Notes: generated from the sequence alone by a model not told the origin. A stretch of DNA of 64,000 bases from Bradyrhizobium zhanjiangense (GCF_004114935.1 NZ_CP022221.1:4175001-4239000), one strand, 5' to 3'; shown: positions 20,476-31,802, numbered from the stretch's first letter. Program-made: numbers and translations.

Positions 20476-21309
20476 ATGGCACTGAAGACATTCAATCCCA
20501 CGACGCCGGGCCAGCGCCAGCTGGTCATGGTCGATCGTTCGGCCCTCTACAAGGGCAAGCCGCTGAAGGCGCTCACCGAGGGCAAGAAGTCCTCGGGCGG
20601 TCGCAACAACACCGGCCGCATCACCGTGCGCTTCCGCGGCGGCGGTCACAAGCAGACGCTGCGCACCGTCGACTTCAAGCGCGAGAAGGTCGACGTCCCC
20701 GCGACCGTCGAGCGGCTGGAGTATGATCCCAACCGCACCGGCTTCATCGCCCTGATCAAGTATCAGGACGGCGAGCAGGCCTACATCCTGGCGCCGCAGC
20801 GCCTGGCCGTGGGTGACACCATCATCGCCGGCAACTATGTCGACGTGAAGCCGGGCAACGTCATGCCGCTCGGCAACATGCCGGTCGGCACGATCATCCA
20901 CAACATCGAGGTCAAGATCGGGAAGGGCGGCCAGCTCGCCCGTTCCGCGGGCACCTACGCCCAGCTCGTCGGTCGTGACCAGGACTACGTCATCATCCGC
21001 CTGAACTCGGGCGAGCAGCGTCTGGTCCACGGCCGGTGCCGCGGCACGATCGGCGCGGTGTCGAACCCGGATCACATGAACACCTCGATCGGCAAGGCCG
21101 GCCGCAAGCGTTGGATGGGCCGTCGCCCGCACAACCGCGGTGTCGCGATGAACCCGATCGACCATCCGCACGGCGGTGGTGAAGGTCGTACCTCGGGCGG
21201 TCGCCACCCGGTCACCCCGTGGGGCAAGCCGACCAAGGGCAAGAAGACCCGCACCAACAAGTCGACCAACAAATTCATTCTCCTAAGCCGCCACAAGCGG
21301 AAGAAGTAA
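20476..21309 (+). CDS. rplB: 50S ribosomal protein L2
   Basis: A 277-residue core protein of the peptidyl-transferase region. It starts [17 protein letters not shown] and has the highly conserved C-terminal [14 protein letters not shown] segment with the functionally important histidine. It lies 12 bases after rplW and 12 bases before rpsS. Confidence 0.99.
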   Translation: MALKTFNPTTPGQRQLVMVDRSALYKGKPLKALTEGKKSSGGRNNTGRITVRFRGGGHKQTLRTVDFKREKVDVPATVERLEYDPNRTGFIALIKYQDGEQAYILAPQRLAVGDTIIAGNYVDVKPGNVMPLGNMPVGTIIHNIEVKIGKGGQLARSAGTYAQLVGRDQDYVIIRLNSGEQRLVHGRCRGTIGAVSNPDHMNTSIGKAGRKRWMGRRPHNRGVAMNPIDHPHGGGEGRTSGGRHPVTPWGKPTKGKKTRTNKSTNKFILLSRHKRKK

Positions 21310-21321
21310 GGAACGCCGGAC

Positions 21322-21600
21322 ATGGTTCGTTCAGTCTGGAAAGGCCCGTTCGTCGAGGGTTCTCTGCTCAAGAAGGCAGATGCCGCGCGCGCGTCCGGCC
21401 GTCACGACGTCATCAAGATCTGGAGCCGTCGCTCGACGATCCTGCCGCAGTTCGTCGGCCTGACCTTCGGCGTCTACAACGGTCAGAAGCACGTGCCGGT
21501 GGCCGTCAACGAGGAAATGGTCGGTCACAAGTTCGGCGAGTTCTCGCCGACGCGGACCTTCCATGGCCACTCCGGCGACAAGAAAGCCAAGAAGGCTTGA
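21322..21600 (+). CDS. rpsS: 30S ribosomal protein S19
   Basis: A 92-residue head protein of the small subunit that contacts S13. The [18 protein letters not shown] start and the [25 protein letters not shown] end are family hallmarks. Gaps to rplB and rplV are 12 and 10 bases. Confidence 0.99.
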   Translation: MVRSVWKGPFVEGSLLKKADAARASGRHDVIKIWSRRSTILPQFVGLTFGVYNGQKHVPVAVNEEMVGHKFGEFSPTRTFHGHSGDKKAKKA

Positions 21601-21610
21601 GGATTAAACG

Positions 21611-21997
21611 ATGAGCAAACCTAAGCGCGAACGGAGCCTCGCCGACAACGAGGCCAAGGCGGTCGCCCGGATGCTGCGGGTGAGCCCGCAGAAGCTCAAC
21701 CTGGTCGCCCAGCTCATTCGCGGCCGGAAGGCGTCTGCCGCGCTCGCCGACCTGCAGTTTTCGCGCAAGCGGATCGCGGTCGACGTGAAGAAGTGCCTGG
21801 AATCGGCTATCGCCAATGCCGAGAACAACCACGATCTCGACGTCGATGATCTCGTCGTGGCGCAGGCCTTCGTCGGCAACGGCCTCGTGATGAAGCGCTT
21901 CGCCGCCCGCGGCCGTGGCCGCTCGGGCCGTGTCTACAAACCATTTTCGCAGCTGACGATCATCGTTCGTCAGGTCGAAGCCGAAGCAGCCGCTTAA
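21611..21997 (+). CDS. rplV: 50S ribosomal protein L22
   Basis: A 128-residue protein whose beta-hairpin narrows the exit tunnel and is a known macrolide-resistance site. The [18 protein letters not shown] helix and the [13 protein letters not shown] hairpin are present without deletion. It lies 17 bases before rpsC. Confidence 0.99.
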   Translation: MSKPKRERSLADNEAKAVARMLRVSPQKLNLVAQLIRGRKASAALADLQFSRKRIAVDVKKCLESAIANAENNHDLDVDDLVVAQAFVGNGLVMKRFAARGRGRSGRVYKPFSQLTIIVRQVEAEAAA

Positions 21998-22014
21998 GGG
22001 CGCAGGAGAACACG

Positions 22015-22740
<726 letters not shown>

Positions 22741-22770
22741 TCTGCACCAAGAATTTGAGGGCTTAAAGCC

Positions 22771-23184
22771 ATGATGCAACCTAAGAAAACGAAGTTCCGG
22801 AAGGCGCATAAGGGCCGCATCCACGGCGTTGCGTCTTCGGGCGCGACGTTGGCGTTCGGCCAGTTCGGCCTGAAGGCGACCGAACCTGAGCGCGTCACCG
22901 CGCGCCAGATCGAAGCCGCCCGCCGCGCGCTGACCCGGCACATGAAGCGCGCCGGCCGCGTCTGGATCCGCGTGTTCCCCGACGTTCCGGTGTCGAAGAA
23001 GCCGGCCGAAGTCCGCATGGGCTCCGGCAAGGGCTCGCCGGAACTGTGGGTCGCGCGCGTCAAGCCGGGCCGGGTGCTGTTCGAGATCGACGGCGTCAAC
23101 ACCCAGACCGCGCGTGAGGCGTTGACCCTGGCGGCCGCCAAGCTGCCGATCAAGACGCGCTTCGTCGAGCGCATTGCGGAGTAA
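22771..23184 (+). CDS. rplP: 50S ribosomal protein L16
   Basis: A 137-residue protein near the A-site tRNA elbow. It starts [16 protein letters not shown] and contains the [21 protein letters not shown] stretch, split here by family-typical basic residues. The stop overlaps an alternative start of rpmC as TAATG. Confidence 0.99.
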   Translation: MMQPKKTKFRKAHKGRIHGVASSGATLAFGQFGLKATEPERVTARQIEAARRALTRHMKRAGRVWIRVFPDVPVSKKPAEVRMGSGKGSPELWVARVKPGRVLFEIDGVNTQTAREALTLAAAKLPIKTRFVERIAE

Positions 23185-23189
23185 TGGCC

Positions 23190-23396
23190 ATGGCCCAGAT
23201 GAAGATCGAAGACATCCGCGCGATGAGCCCCGACCAGCAGGATGACGCCATCCTGAACCTGAAGAAGGAGCGCTTCAATCTGCGCTTCCAGCGCGCCACC
23301 GGGCAGCTCGAGAACACCTCGCGCCTGCGCGAGGCCCGCCGTGACATCGCCCGGATCAAGACCGTCGCCGCGCAGACGCGCGCCAAGAAGAAGTAA
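23190..23396 (+). CDS. rpmC: 50S ribosomal protein L29
   Basis: A 68-residue helical-hairpin protein at the tunnel exit, starting [17 protein letters not shown]. Two in-frame ATGs exist, at 23184 and 23190. The GGAG box at 23178-23181 is only 2 bases from the first but 8 from the second, so 23190 is preferred. The end [12 protein letters not shown] is typical. Confidence 0.95.
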   Translation: MAQMKIEDIRAMSPDQQDDAILNLKKERFNLRFQRATGQLENTSRLREARRDIARIKTVAAQTRAKKK

Positions 23397-23409
23397 GAGG
23401 CTTACGAAG

Positions 23410-23658
23410 ATGCCGAAACGTACTTTGCAGGGCGTGGTCGTCAGCGACAAGCAAGCCAAGACCATCGTGGTGCGCGTCGATCGCCGTTTCACGCACCCGA
23501 TCTACAAGAAGACGATCCGCCGTTCGAAGAATTATCACGCGCACGACGAGAGCAACCAGTTCAAGCCGGGCGACGTGGTGTGGATCGAGGAATCGAAGCC
23601 GATTTCGAAGTTGAAGCGCTGGGTCGTGATCCGGGGCGAGCACAAGAAAAGCGCCTGA
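23410..23658 (+). CDS. rpsQ: 30S ribosomal protein S17
   Basis: An 82-residue OB-fold protein that binds 16S rRNA early in assembly. The ATG at 23410 yields [21 protein letters not shown]. The [21 protein letters not shown] loop is present as [19 protein letters not shown]. It is the last gene of the S10 block; an 84-base gap precedes rplN. Confidence 0.98.
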   Translation: MPKRTLQGVVVSDKQAKTIVVRVDRRFTHPIYKKTIRRSKNYHAHDESNQFKPGDVVWIEESKPISKLKRWVVIRGEHKKSA

Positions 23659-23742
23659 TCTGTTGGCTTTAGCCGACTGATTTCAGGGAAATGTTGAGCG
23701 CCGGCTGGGCTGGCGCAAAGAGAAAGAGGACGAGGTGCATCA

Positions 23743-24111
23743 ATGATTCAGATGCAGACCAACCTCGACGTGGCCGACAATTCTGGCGCACGCCGTGTCA
23801 TGTGTATCAAGGTGCTGGGAGGCTCCAAGCGCCGCTACGCGACGATCGGCGACATCATCGTCGTCTCGATCAAGGAAGCTATCCCGCGTGGCAAGGTGAA
23901 GAAGGGCGACGTGATGAAGGCCGTCGTGGTGCGCGTCCGCAAGGACATCCGCCGCGCCGACGGTTCGGTCATCCGCTTCGACCGCAACGCCGCCGTCCTG
24001 ATCAACAACCAGGCCGAGCCGGTCGGCACCCGTATCTTCGGGCCCGTGCCGCGCGAACTGCGCGCCAAGAACCACATGAAGATCATTTCGCTCGCGCCGG
24101 AGGTGCTGTGA
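23743..24111 (+). CDS. rplN: 50S ribosomal protein L14
   Basis: A 122-residue protein bridging the two subunits. It starts [19 protein letters not shown] and ends [16 protein letters not shown] as [12 protein letters not shown]. It opens the spc block. Its TGA overlaps the rplX ATG (TGATG), indicating coupled translation. Confidence 0.99.
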   Translation: MIQMQTNLDVADNSGARRVMCIKVLGGSKRRYATIGDIIVVSIKEAIPRGKVKKGDVMKAVVVRVRKDIRRADGSVIRFDRNAAVLINNQAEPVGTRIFGPVPRELRAKNHMKIISLAPEVL

Positions 24112-24425
24112 TGGCTGCGAAGATCCGCAAGGGCGACAAGGTCGTCGTGCTGACCGGTCGCGACAAGGGCCGCACCGGCGAGGTGTTCGAGGTGCGCCCC
24201 GACGCCGGCACCGCGCTCGTGCGCGGCATCAACATGGTCAAGCGTCACCAGAAGCAGACGCAGGCCCAGGAGGGCGGCATCATCTCGAAAGAGGCGCCGA
24301 TCCAACTGTCCAATATCGCGTATGTCGGCAAGGACGGAAAGCCGACCCGCATCGGATTCAAGATTCTGGCGGACGGCAAGAAGGTCCGCATCGCCAAGAG
24401 CTCGGGAGCTGAGATCGATGGCTGA
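24111..24425 (+). CDS. rplX: 50S ribosomal protein L24
   Basis: A 104-residue assembly initiator with the KOW motif [20 protein letters not shown], split after the DKVVV strand. The ATG at 24111 overlaps the rplN stop and gives the family's usual length, so a much longer frame from 23691 is not used. The last 8 bases overlap rplE. Confidence 0.98.
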   Translation: MAAKIRKGDKVVVLTGRDKGRTGEVFEVRPDAGTALVRGINMVKRHQKQTQAQEGGIISKEAPIQLSNIAYVGKDGKPTRIGFKILADGKKVRIAKSSGAEIDG

Positions 24426-24975
24426 GGCCGCTTACACGCCGCGCCTGCGCGCGGAATATGATGCGAAGATCCGCACGGCTCTGACCGAGAAGTTCGGTTA
24501 CGAGAACGTCATGCAGGTTCCGCGTCTGGACAAGGTCGTGCTGAACATGGGCGTTGGCGATTCCGTCAACGACCGCAAGAAGGCCGAGACCGCCGCTGCC
24601 GAATTGACCCAGATCGCCGGCCAGAAGGCGATCGTGACCTATTCGCGCATCGCGATCGCGACCTTCAAGCTGCGTGAGAACCAGCCGATCGGCTGCAAGG
24701 TCACGCTGCGCAAGGCCCGCATGTACGAGTTCATCGATCGCCTGGTGAATGTCGCGCTGCCGCGCGTCCGCGACTTCCGCGGCCTGAACCCGAAGAGCTT
24801 CGACGGTCGTGGCAACTATTCGCTCGGTATCAAGGAGCACATCATTTCCCCCGAGATCGACTTCGACAAGGTCGCGGAAGCCCGCGGTATGGACATCACC
24901 GTCTGCACCACGGCCAAGACCGACGAAGAGGCGAGGGCCTTGTTGACCGCTTTCAATTTCCCGTTCCGGCAGTGA
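24418..24975 (+). CDS. rplE: 50S ribosomal protein L5
   Basis: A 185-residue protein binding 5S rRNA and contacting P-site tRNA. The ATG at 24418 gives [15 protein letters not shown]; the [15 protein letters not shown] segment and the [12 protein letters not shown] region are characteristic. Its start overlaps the rplX end by 8 bases, consistent with translational coupling. Confidence 0.98.
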   Translation: MAEAAYTPRLRAEYDAKIRTALTEKFGYENVMQVPRLDKVVLNMGVGDSVNDRKKAETAAAELTQIAGQKAIVTYSRIAIATFKLRENQPIGCKVTLRKARMYEFIDRLVNVALPRVRDFRGLNPKSFDGRGNYSLGIKEHIISPEIDFDKVAEARGMDITVCTTAKTDEEARALLTAFNFPFRQ

Positions 24976-25021
24976 GACGCTGACCTAGAGCCTCTCAAAC
25001 GCGGATACCCAGGAGCCAAGC

Positions 25022-25327
25022 ATGGCAAAGAAGAGTTCAGTCGAGAAGAACAACCGGCGTAAGCGGATGGTGAAGAACGCCGCCGCCAAGCGCGAGCGGT
25101 TGAAGGCGATCATCGCCGACAAGACGCTGCCGATGGAAGAGCGCTTCGCTGCGACGTTGAAGCTGGCGGAAATGCCGCGCAACTCGTCGGCGACCCGCAT
25201 CCGTATGCGTTGCGAACTGTCGGGCCGCCCGCGCTCGAACTATCGCAAGAACAAGCTGTCCCGTATCGCGCTGCGCGACCTTGGCTCCAGGGGCATGGTC
25301 CCGGGCCTCGTGAAGTCGAGCTGGTAA
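25022..25327 (+). CDS. rpsN: 30S ribosomal protein S14 (zinc-free type)
   Basis: A 101-residue head protein. It has only one cysteine and no CXXC pairs, so it is the longer zinc-independent form usual in proteobacteria. The [18 protein letters not shown] region and the LVKSSW terminus match the family. Gaps are 46 bases to rplE and 14 to rpsH. Confidence 0.98.
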   Translation: MAKKSSVEKNNRRKRMVKNAAAKRERLKAIIADKTLPMEERFAATLKLAEMPRNSSATRIRMRCELSGRPRSNYRKNKLSRIALRDLGSRGMVPGLVKSSW

Positions 25328-25341
25328 GGAGGGTCGTTTAG

Positions 25342-25740
25342 ATGTCTACGCACGATCCAATCAGCGATCTGATCACCCGCATCCGCAACGCGCAGATGCG
25401 CTCCAAGACCAAGGTCTCCACGCCCGGCTCGAAGATGCGCGAGAACGTGCTCGAGGTCCTGAAGTCCGAGGGCTACATCCGCGGTTACGCCACGCTCGAG
25501 CATCCCTCGGGCCGCAGCGAGATCGAGATCGAGCTGAAGTATTTCGACGGCGAGCCCGTCATCCGCGAGATCGAACGTGTTTCCAAGCCCGGGCGTCGCG
25601 TTTACGCCTCGGTGAAGGCTCTGCCGCGGGTCAACAACGGGCTCGGCATTTCGGTGTTGTCGACGCCGAAGGGGATCATGGCCGACCACAGCGCGCGCGA
25701 CGCGAATGTGGGCGGTGAAGTCCTCTTCACGGTGTTCTGA
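25342..25740 (+). CDS. rpsH: 30S ribosomal protein S8
   Basis: A 132-residue protein binding the central domain of 16S rRNA. It starts [18 protein letters not shown] and has the [13 protein letters not shown] loop. In E. coli S8 represses the spc operon by binding near rplE; no equivalent hairpin was identified here. An AGGAGG-like box precedes the start. Confidence 0.99.
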   Translation: MSTHDPISDLITRIRNAQMRSKTKVSTPGSKMRENVLEVLKSEGYIRGYATLEHPSGRSEIEIELKYFDGEPVIREIERVSKPGRRVYASVKALPRVNNGLGISVLSTPKGIMADHSARDANVGGEVLFTVF

Positions 25741-25756
25741 GAAGGATTTTTCATCC

Positions 25757-26290
25757 ATGTCACGTGTTGGCAAAAAGCCTGTGGCGGTTCCGTCGGGTGT
25801 TACCGCGACCGTTGATGGGCAGACCGTCAAGATGAAGGGGCCGAAGGGCCAGCTTCAGTTCGTCGTCCATGACGACGTCGAGGTGAAGCTCGAGAGCGGC
25901 CAGATCAAGGTCAAGCCGCGGGCAGAGACCAACCGCGCGCGGGCCCTGTACGGCACCGCTCGCGCCCAGGTCGCTAATCTGGTCGAAGGTGTCACCAAGG
26001 GCTTCGAGAAGAAGCTCGAGATCACCGGCGTCGGTTACCGCGCTGCGATGCAGGGCAAGAACCTCCAGCTGGCGCTCGGCTACAGCCATGACGTGATCTA
26101 TCCGATCCCGGAAGGCATCACGATCGCCGTGCCGAAGCCCACCGAAATCACCGTGTCGGGCAGCGACATCCAGCGCGTCGGCCAGGTTGCGGCCGAGATC
26201 CGCGCCTATCGCCCGCCGGAGCCCTATAAGGGCAAGGGCGTGAAGTATGTTGGCGAATTCATCTTCCGCAAGGAAGGCAAGAAGAAGTAA
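25757..26290 (+). CDS. rplF: 50S ribosomal protein L6
   Basis: A 177-residue two-domain protein near the factor-binding site. The ATG at 25757 gives [15 protein letters not shown]. The C-terminal signature [13 protein letters not shown] is intact. It follows rpsH by 16 bases and precedes rplR by 11. Confidence 0.99.
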   Translation: MSRVGKKPVAVPSGVTATVDGQTVKMKGPKGQLQFVVHDDVEVKLESGQIKVKPRAETNRARALYGTARAQVANLVEGVTKGFEKKLEITGVGYRAAMQGKNLQLALGYSHDVIYPIPEGITIAVPKPTEITVSGSDIQRVGQVAAEIRAYRPPEPYKGKGVKYVGEFIFRKEGKKK

Positions 26291-26301
26291 CGGAGCCGGT
26301 C

Positions 26302-26664
26302 ATGTCGAAAGCCAAGGTTACGAATGCCCGGCGCAAGCGGAGTGTGCGGCTGAAGCTGCGCCGCTCCGGTGGCGGCCGTCCGCGCCTGTCGGTGTTCCGC
26401 TCGTCCAAGCACATCTACGCCCAGGTCATCGACGACCTCAAGGGCGAGACGCTGGCCTCTGCCTCCTCGCTCGAGAAGTCGATGCGCGACGGCGGCAAGA
26501 CCGGCGCCGACATCGATGCGGCGAAGGCGGTCGGCAAGCTGCTCGCCGAGCGCGCGGTGGAGAAGGGCGTCAAGGAAGTCGTGTTCGATCGCGGCGGCTA
26601 TCTCTATCACGGGCGCGTCAAGGCTCTCGCCGACGCCGCGCGTGAGAGCGGGCTGAGCTTCTAA
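26302..26664 (+). CDS. rplR: 50S ribosomal protein L18
   Basis: A 120-residue 5S rRNA-binding protein with a basic N-terminus ([16 protein letters not shown]). The [18 protein letters not shown] strand and the [20 protein letters not shown] end are typical. Confidence 0.98.
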   Translation: MSKAKVTNARRKRSVRLKLRRSGGGRPRLSVFRSSKHIYAQVIDDLKGETLASASSLEKSMRDGGKTGADIDAAKAVGKLLAERAVEKGVKEVVFDRGGYLYHGRVKALADAARESGLSF

Positions 26665-26711
26665 CAGAATTTGAGGATTGAGGCGTAAGCCTCTGAAGGA
26701 TTGGAAAAACC

Positions 26712-27308
26712 ATGGCAGCTGAACGCGAACAACGTGGTGGACGCGATCAACGCGGCGGCGGACGTGAACGCAGGGAGCGCGAGGAGCGCGACAGCGAGTT
26801 CGTCGACAAGCTCGTCCACATCAACCGCGTGGCCAAGGTCGTCAAGGGCGGCAAGCGCTTCGGTTTCGCAGCGCTGGTCGTGATCGGCGATCAGAAGGGC
26901 CGCGCCGGCTTCGGTCACGGCAAGGCGCGCGAAGTGCCTGAGGCGATCCGCAAGGCGACCGAATCCGCCAAGCGCAACCTGACCCGCGTGTCGCTGCGCG
27001 AGGGCCGCACGCTCCATCACGACATCGCCGGCCGTCATGGCGCGGGCCGTGTCTACCTGCGTGCCGCCCCGGCCGGTACCGGCATCATCGCCGGCGGCCC
27101 GATGCGCGCCGTGTTCGAGACGCTCGGCGTCCAGGACGTGGTGGCGAAGTCGATCGGCTCGTCGAACCCGTACAACATGGTTCGCGCGACCTTCGACGCG
27201 CTGAAGCATCAGGATTCGCCGCGCTCGGTCGCTGCCCGCCGCAACATCAAGGTGTCCACCCTCCAGTCCCGTCGTATCGGCGGTGACGCCGAGGCGGCAG
27301 CCGACTAA
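26712..27308 (+). CDS. rpsE: 30S ribosomal protein S5
   Basis: A 198-residue protein at the mRNA entry and decoding region. The core begins [19 protein letters not shown] and holds the [20 protein letters not shown] segment. Before it is a 28-residue Arg/Gly/Glu-rich extension ([17 protein letters not shown]), longer than in E. coli but seen in this order. The ATG at 26712 is used because no later start precedes the core. Confidence 0.98.
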   Translation: MAAEREQRGGRDQRGGGRERREREERDSEFVDKLVHINRVAKVVKGGKRFGFAALVVIGDQKGRAGFGHGKAREVPEAIRKATESAKRNLTRVSLREGRTLHHDIAGRHGAGRVYLRAAPAGTGIIAGGPMRAVFETLGVQDVVAKSIGSSNPYNMVRATFDALKHQDSPRSVAARRNIKVSTLQSRRIGGDAEAAAD

Positions 27309-27333
27309 CGGAAGCTTTTCGGAGTAGACTCCC

Positions 27334-27528
27334 ATGGCCAAGGCCGCAAAGACGATCAAGCTCGAGCAGACTGGCAGCGCGATCCGCCGCCATCACTCGC
27401 AGCGCTCGACGCTGATCGGGCTCAAGCTCAACAAGATCGGCCGCACCAGCGAACTGCCGGATACCCCGGCGGTCCGCGGCATGATCGAGAAGGTTCACCA
27501 TCTCGTCCGCATCGTCGACGAGAAGTAA
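27334..27528 (+). CDS. rpmD: 50S ribosomal protein L30
   Basis: A 64-residue protein with the typical [20 protein letters not shown] and [18 protein letters not shown] segments. Absent from some bacteria, it is retained here in its usual place between rpsE and rplO. A repeat element fills the 75-base gap to rplO. Confidence 0.98.
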   Translation: MAKAAKTIKLEQTGSAIRRHHSQRSTLIGLKLNKIGRTSELPDTPAVRGMIEKVHHLVRIVDEK

Positions 27529-27535
27529 GAAGCGG

Positions 27536-27585
27536 CGCAGGATCCCGAAAAGCGGGCACCCGGTTTCGGTGAAGATCGTGCGCAA
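27536..27585 (+). repeat. Palindromic repeat between rpmD and rplO (copy 2)
   Basis: The sequence contains CCCGAAAAGCGGG followed by CCCGGTTTCGG, with CCGAAA (27545-27550) able to pair with TTTCGG (27564-27569). It matches the core of the element at 18729-18777 with small changes. It fills most of the rpmD-rplO gap and ends just before the rplO ribosome-binding site. Confidence 0.65.
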
Positions 27586-27603
27586 GACACAAGGAGAAGG
27601 GCG

Positions 27604-28089
27604 ATGAAGCTCAGCGATATCGCCGACAACGCCGGCTCGCGCAAGAAGCGTATGCGCGTCGGCCGCGGCATCGGTTCGGGCAAGGGCAAGCAGTCCGGCC
27701 GCGGCGGCAAGGGCCAGACCGCGCGTTCGGGCGTGCGCATCAAGGGTTTCGAAGGCGGCCAGATGCCGATGCATCGCCGTCTGCCCAAGCGCGGCTTCAA
27801 CAACATCTTCCGCGTCGAGTTCGCCGAGATCAATCTCGACCGGCTCCAGGAAGCGGTCGATGCCAAGAAGATCGACGCCGGCAGCGTCGTGAACGTCGAG
27901 GCCCTGGTGAAGGGCGGCGTGCTGCGCCGCGCCAAGGCCGGTCTGCGGCTGCTCGGCCGCGGCGAGCTCAAGTCCAAGCTCAACATTGAAGTGCACGGCG
28001 CCTCCAAGACCGCGATCGCGGCGGTCGAGAAGGCCGGCGGTTCGGTGAAGATCCTCGCCCCTGCCAAGGAAGAAGGCGAGGCGGCGTAA
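27604..28089 (+). CDS. rplO: 50S ribosomal protein L15
   Basis: A 161-residue assembly protein. It starts [20 protein letters not shown], with the Gly/Lys-rich [17 protein letters not shown] segment and the [17 protein letters not shown] motif. It is followed by a GC-rich hairpin before secY. Confidence 0.99.
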   Translation: MKLSDIADNAGSRKKRMRVGRGIGSGKGKQSGRGGKGQTARSGVRIKGFEGGQMPMHRRLPKRGFNNIFRVEFAEINLDRLQEAVDAKKIDAGSVVNVEALVKGGVLRRAKAGLRLLGRGELKSKLNIEVHGASKTAIAAVEKAGGSVKILAPAKEEGEAA

Positions 28090-28102
28090 CAACTGCGTCA
28101 TC

Positions 28103-28121
28103 GGCCCGCGCCTCGCGGGCC
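28103..28121 (+). other. Hairpin between rplO and secY
   Basis: GGCCCGCG (28103-28110) pairs with CGCGGGCC (28114-28121) around a CCT loop, followed by TTTA. It could be a weak terminator or a processing site that lowers secY expression relative to the ribosomal genes (inference). Confidence 0.55.
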
Positions 28122-28238
28122 TTTACGCATGCGGGACGATGGACTTATCGAAGCCGAGCCCCAGATAATGTCCGGCGTCCGCTAAAGTAGCCCGGCCGCG
28201 GGCATGACGGCGCAACAGGCGGCGGGAGAAAGTCCAAG

Positions 28239-29570
28239 ATGGTCTCTGCAGCGGAACAACTGGCAGCCAGTCTCAATTTCGGCGCGTTTGCCAAGGCCGA
28301 CGAACTGAAGAAGCGCATCTGGTTCACCCTGGGTGCGCTACTCGTTTATCGGCTCGGCACCTACATCCCGCTGCCCGGCATCGATCCCAACATCTGGGAA
28401 CAGGTGTTCCGGTCCCAGGCGGGCGGCATCCTCGGCATGTTCAACATGTTCGCGGGCGGCGGCATCCACCGCATGGCGATCTTCGCGCTGAACATCATGC
28501 CGTACATCTCGGCTTCGATCATCATCCAGCTCCTGACCACCGTCTCGCCGCAGCTCGAGGCGCTGAAGAAGGAAGGCGAGGCTGGCCGCAAGACGCTGAA
28601 CCAGTACACGCGTTATCTCACCGTCATCCTGGCCGCGTTCCAGTCCTACGGTATCGCGGTGGGCCTCGAGGGCGCCGGCAACGTCGTCAGTGATCCCGGC
28701 ATGTTCTTCCGCCTGTCGACGGCGATCACGCTGACCGGCGGCACCATGTTCCTGATGTGGCTGGGCGAGCAGATCACCTCGCGCGGCATCGGCAACGGCA
28801 TCTCGCTGATCATTCTTGCCGGCATCGTCGCCGAGCTGCCCGCCGCGCTCGCCAACATGCTCGAACTCGGCCGTCAGGGTGCGATGTCGACCGGTCTGAT
28901 CCTGGTCGTCATCATCATGGCAGTCGCCGTGATTGCCTTCATCGTGTTCATGGAGCGCGCGCAGCGCCGCCTGCTGATCCAGTATCCGAAGCGCCAGGTC
29001 GGCAACAAGATGTTCGAGGGCCAGTCCTCGCATCTGCCGCTCAAGCTCAACACCTCGGGCGTGATCCCGCCGATCTTCGCATCCTCGCTGCTGCTGCTGC
29101 CGACCACCGTTGCGAACTTCAACGCCGGCAGCGGGCCGGAATGGTTCCAGTGGATCACCACCCAGCTCGGCCACGGCCGTCCGTTGTTCCTGATCATGTA
29201 TCTGGCGCTGATCGTGTTCTTCGCGTTCTTCTACACCGCGATCGTGTTCAACCCGACCGAGACCGCGGACAATCTGAAGAAGCATGGCGGCTTCATTCCG
29301 GGCATTCGCCCCGGCGAGCGCACCGCCGAATACATCGACTACGTACTGTCGCGCATCACCGTGTTAGGTGCGATTTATCTGGCGATCGTCTGCTTGATCC
29401 CGGAGATCCTGATCTCCTACGCCTCGGTGCCGTTCTACTTCGGCGGCACCTCGCTGCTGATCGTCGTCAGCGTCACCATGGACACGGTGGCGCAGGTGCA
29501 GGGCTATCTGCTGGCGCATCAGTACGAAGGCCTGATCCGCAAGTCGAAACTGCGCGGCCGCCGCCGCTAA
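28239..29570 (+). CDS. secY: Preprotein translocase channel subunit SecY
   Basis: A 443-residue inner-membrane channel of the Sec pathway, with ten expected transmembrane helices. The plug/TM2 region ([21 protein letters not shown]) and the cytoplasmic loop [19 protein letters not shown] are recognisable. It lies at its usual place after rplO, with a 149-base gap carrying one hairpin. Confidence 0.99.
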   Translation: MVSAAEQLAASLNFGAFAKADELKKRIWFTLGALLVYRLGTYIPLPGIDPNIWEQVFRSQAGGILGMFNMFAGGGIHRMAIFALNIMPYISASIIIQLLTTVSPQLEALKKEGEAGRKTLNQYTRYLTVILAAFQSYGIAVGLEGAGNVVSDPGMFFRLSTAITLTGGTMFLMWLGEQITSRGIGNGISLIILAGIVAELPAALANMLELGRQGAMSTGLILVVIIMAVAVIAFIVFMERAQRRLLIQYPKRQVGNKMFEGQSSHLPLKLNTSGVIPPIFASSLLLLPTTVANFNAGSGPEWFQWITTQLGHGRPLFLIMYLALIVFFAFFYTAIVFNPTETADNLKKHGGFIPGIRPGERTAEYIDYVLSRITVLGAIYLAIVCLIPEILISYASVPFYFGGTSLLIVVSVTMDTVAQVQGYLLAHQYEGLIRKSKLRGRRR

Positions 29571-29587
29571 GCGCGGCGTCCCCTGAA

Positions 29588-29607
29588 GGCGGCGCGATTG
29601 CGCCGCC
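29588..29607 (+). other. Hairpin between secY and adk
   Basis: GGCGGCGC (29588-29595) pairs perfectly with GCGCCGCC (29600-29607) around a GATT loop, 17 bases after the secY stop. It is not followed by a T-tract. The rest of the 275-base gap to adk shows no gene. Confidence 0.55.
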
Positions 29608-29845
29608 GATTCGCCGTGCCAGCAACGCGCGGCGCCTGCACGGCACCAGCCAGCCATCGGCCGCATCGGCAGAGCTGCTCTCACTGCAGCTCAATCACAG
29701 ATTTCAAAGCCCTTCTTGGCGTCAGCCCATCCGCTCCCCTATGATATGGGTGGCGGTGCGGCGCCGATTATGGTTTGCACTGTCCTTGATATCTTCAAAC
29801 ACAGGTGCGCGACGTATCGCTCACCAATCCGGGGGGCGTACGCCG

Positions 29846-30706
29846 ATGAGAATTATACTTCTGGGACCGCCGGGGTCGGGCAAGGGGACCCAGGCGCAGC
29901 TCTTGGTGCAGCGCTATGGCATCGTCCAGCTCTCGACCGGCGAGATGCTGCGCGCGGCCGTAGCGGCCGGAACGCCGGTCGGGCTGAAGGCCAAGGAGAT
30001 CATGGCCGGCGGCGACCTCGTGCCCGACGAGATCGTGGTCGGAATCATCTCCGACCGAATCGATCAGCCGGACGCCAAGAACGGTTTTATCCTCGACGGT
30101 TTCCCGCGCACCGTGCCGCAGGCTGAGGCGCTGGACGAGCTGCTCAAGCACAAGCATCTCAAGCTTGATGCGGTGATCGAGCTGCGTGTCAATGAAAGCG
30201 CGCTCTTGAACCGCGTCGAGACCCGCGTCGCCCAGATGCGCGAGCGCGGCGAGGAGGTCCGGGTCGACGACACCCCGGAGGTCCTGACCAAGCGCCTCGC
30301 CAGCTACCGCAGCCAGACGGAACCGCTGATTCACTACTATTCCGAGCGGCGGAAGCTCTCGACCATCGACGGCATGATGGCCATCGACGAGGTCACCCGT
30401 GCCATCCACCGCCTGCTCCTGGCGCTTGGGGCGGTCGAGCCCAAGACCCATGCCAGAAGTGCGGCCAAGACGGCCCCGGCCAAGAAGGCCAAGGCGGGGA
30501 GGAAAGCGGCCGTAAAACCGGCGAAAACGACCAAAAAGGCCGCCAAATCCCCTAAAAAGGCCGCCAAGAAAGCCGTGATGGGCACAGGGAAGGCAACCAA
30601 GAAGACGGCAAAAATGAAGGTAGCCAAAAAGACCGCCAAGAAGGCTCTCAAAAAGGGTGCCAAAAAGGCCGCAAAAAAGGTCACGAAAAAGCGAGCCAAA
30701 CGCTAG
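29846..30706 (+). CDS. adk: Adenylate kinase with a lysine/alanine-rich C-terminal tail
   Basis: Residues 1-195 form a complete adenylate kinase, which interconverts ATP + AMP and 2 ADP. P-loop GPPGSGKGT is at 7-15, with the AMP-binding STGEMLR region, DGFPRT motif, and a short LID loop without the zinc-type insert. Residues about 200-286 form a tail made almost only of K and A with some P, T, G and R (AAKKA-like units), resembling eukaryotic histone H1 tails and bacterial H1-like proteins. Total length 286 compares with about 190-215 for typical kinases. The ATG at 29846 is the only start that places the P-loop correctly. The tail could bind nucleic acid or ribosomes (inference). Confidence 0.95.
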   Translation: MRIILLGPPGSGKGTQAQLLVQRYGIVQLSTGEMLRAAVAAGTPVGLKAKEIMAGGDLVPDEIVVGIISDRIDQPDAKNGFILDGFPRTVPQAEALDELLKHKHLKLDAVIELRVNESALLNRVETRVAQMRERGEEVRVDDTPEVLTKRLASYRSQTEPLIHYYSERRKLSTIDGMMAIDEVTRAIHRLLLALGAVEPKTHARSAAKTAPAKKAKAGRKAAVKPAKTTKKAAKSPKKAAKKAVMGTGKATKKTAKMKVAKKTAKKALKKGAKKAAKKVTKKRAKR

Positions 30707-30854
30707 CAGCGGTTGACGAAAGCCCCTGGAATCCCTTAATAAGCCCCGCATCCAAGTCGGATAGTTTCAGACGATGCCGGGCCCCAGGAAGACCGGGGGT
30801 GGGCGTCGTGTTCGCGTTTGTGAACACCTGCCCGAGAAAGCAAGCACTTAAAGC

Positions 30855-30874
30855 CCGATCCTGACGAGGATCGG
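30855..30874 (+). other. Hairpin just upstream of rpsM
   Basis: CCGATCC (30855-30861) pairs with GGATCGG (30868-30874) around TGACGA. The AGGAGAG ribosome-binding site follows at once, so folding could affect rpsM initiation. Confidence 0.45.
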
Positions 30875-30891
30875 CGACAGGAGAGAAGGCC

Positions 30892-31260
30892 GTGGCCCGT
30901 ATTGCCGGCGTGAACATTCCCACCAATAAGCGCGTGCTGATCGCGCTCCAGTACATCCATGGCATCGGCCCGAAGATCGCCGGTGACATCATGGAGAAGG
31001 TGAAGATTCCCGAGGATCGTCGCGTCAATCAGCTCAGCGACGCCGAAGTGCTCCAGATCCGCGAAGTGATCGACCGCGACTATCTCGTCGAGGGCGATCT
31101 GCGTCGTGAGGTCGGTATCAACATCAAGCGTCTGATGGACCTCGGCTGCTATCGCGGCCTGCGTCATCGTCGCGGTCTGCCGGTGCGCGGTCAGCGCACC
31201 CACACCAACGCGCGCACGCGCAAGGGCCCGGCCAAGGCCATCGCCGGCAAGAAGAAGTAA
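30892..31260 (+). CDS. rpsM: 30S ribosomal protein S13
   Basis: A 122-residue head protein contacting S19 and the large subunit. It uses a GTG start at 30892 after a strong GGAGAGAAGG box, giving [15 protein letters not shown]. The C-terminal [14 protein letters not shown] segment is typical. It is the first gene of the alpha block, 185 bases after adk. Confidence 0.99.
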   Translation: MARIAGVNIPTNKRVLIALQYIHGIGPKIAGDIMEKVKIPEDRRVNQLSDAEVLQIREVIDRDYLVEGDLRREVGINIKRLMDLGCYRGLRHRRGLPVRGQRTHTNARTRKGPAKAIAGKKK

Positions 31261-31283
31261 GTTTTCGAACTCAGTCGCGGCGT

Positions 31284-31313
31284 GCGGCGAACAGGGGATG
31301 ACCCGTTCGCCGC
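31284..31313 (+). other. Hairpin between rpsM and rpsK
   Basis: GCGGCGAAC (31284-31292) pairs with GTTCGCCGC (31305-31313), with possible inner GGG/CCC pairing in the loop. CCTTTCG follows a few bases later. It is one of a series of hairpins in this stretch. Confidence 0.55.
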
Positions 31314-31383
31314 GCGCCTTTCGTTCCACAGGTGTAGCCGCTGGCATTACGGCGGCGTTTGAGATCTCCAGGAAAGGTACTCA

Positions 31384-31773
31384 ATGGGCAAGGAAGCCAC
31401 CCGCGTTCGTCGTCGTGAGCGCAAGAACATCGCCTCCGGCGTCGCGCACGTGAACTCGTCGTTCAACAACACGACCATCACCATCACCGACGCGCAGGGC
31501 AACACCATTGCCTGGTCCTCCGCCGGCACGATGGGCTTCAAGGGCTCGCGCAAGTCGACCCCGTACGCCGCGCAGGTTGCCGCGGAAGACGTCTCGAAGA
31601 AGGCGCAGGAGCACGGCATGCGCACGCTGGAAGTCGAAGTCGCCGGCCCCGGCTCGGGCCGTGAGTCGGCGCTCCGCGCACTCCAGGCCGCGGGCTTCAC
31701 CGTCACCTCGATCCGCGACGTGACCACGATCCCGCACAACGGTTGCCGTCCCCGCAAGCGTCGGCGCGTTTGA
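31384..31773 (+). CDS. rpsK: 30S ribosomal protein S11
   Basis: A 129-residue platform protein near the mRNA exit. [17 protein letters not shown] and [16 protein letters not shown] are hallmark segments. It starts at ATG 31384, 123 bases after rpsM. Confidence 0.99.
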   Translation: MGKEATRVRRRERKNIASGVAHVNSSFNNTTITITDAQGNTIAWSSAGTMGFKGSRKSTPYAAQVAAEDVSKKAQEHGMRTLEVEVAGPGSGRESALRALQAAGFTVTSIRDVTTIPHNGCRPRKRRRV

Positions 31774-31782
31774 TACGAGGTT

Positions 31783-31802
31783 GCGGGCGCATCGGCGCCC
31801 GC
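31783..31802 (+). other. Hairpin between rpsK and rpoA
   Basis: GCGGGCGC (31783-31790) pairs perfectly with GCGCCCGC (31795-31802) around an ATCG tetraloop; ACTTTTCT follows. It may attenuate or protect transcript ends ahead of rpoA. Confidence 0.6.
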
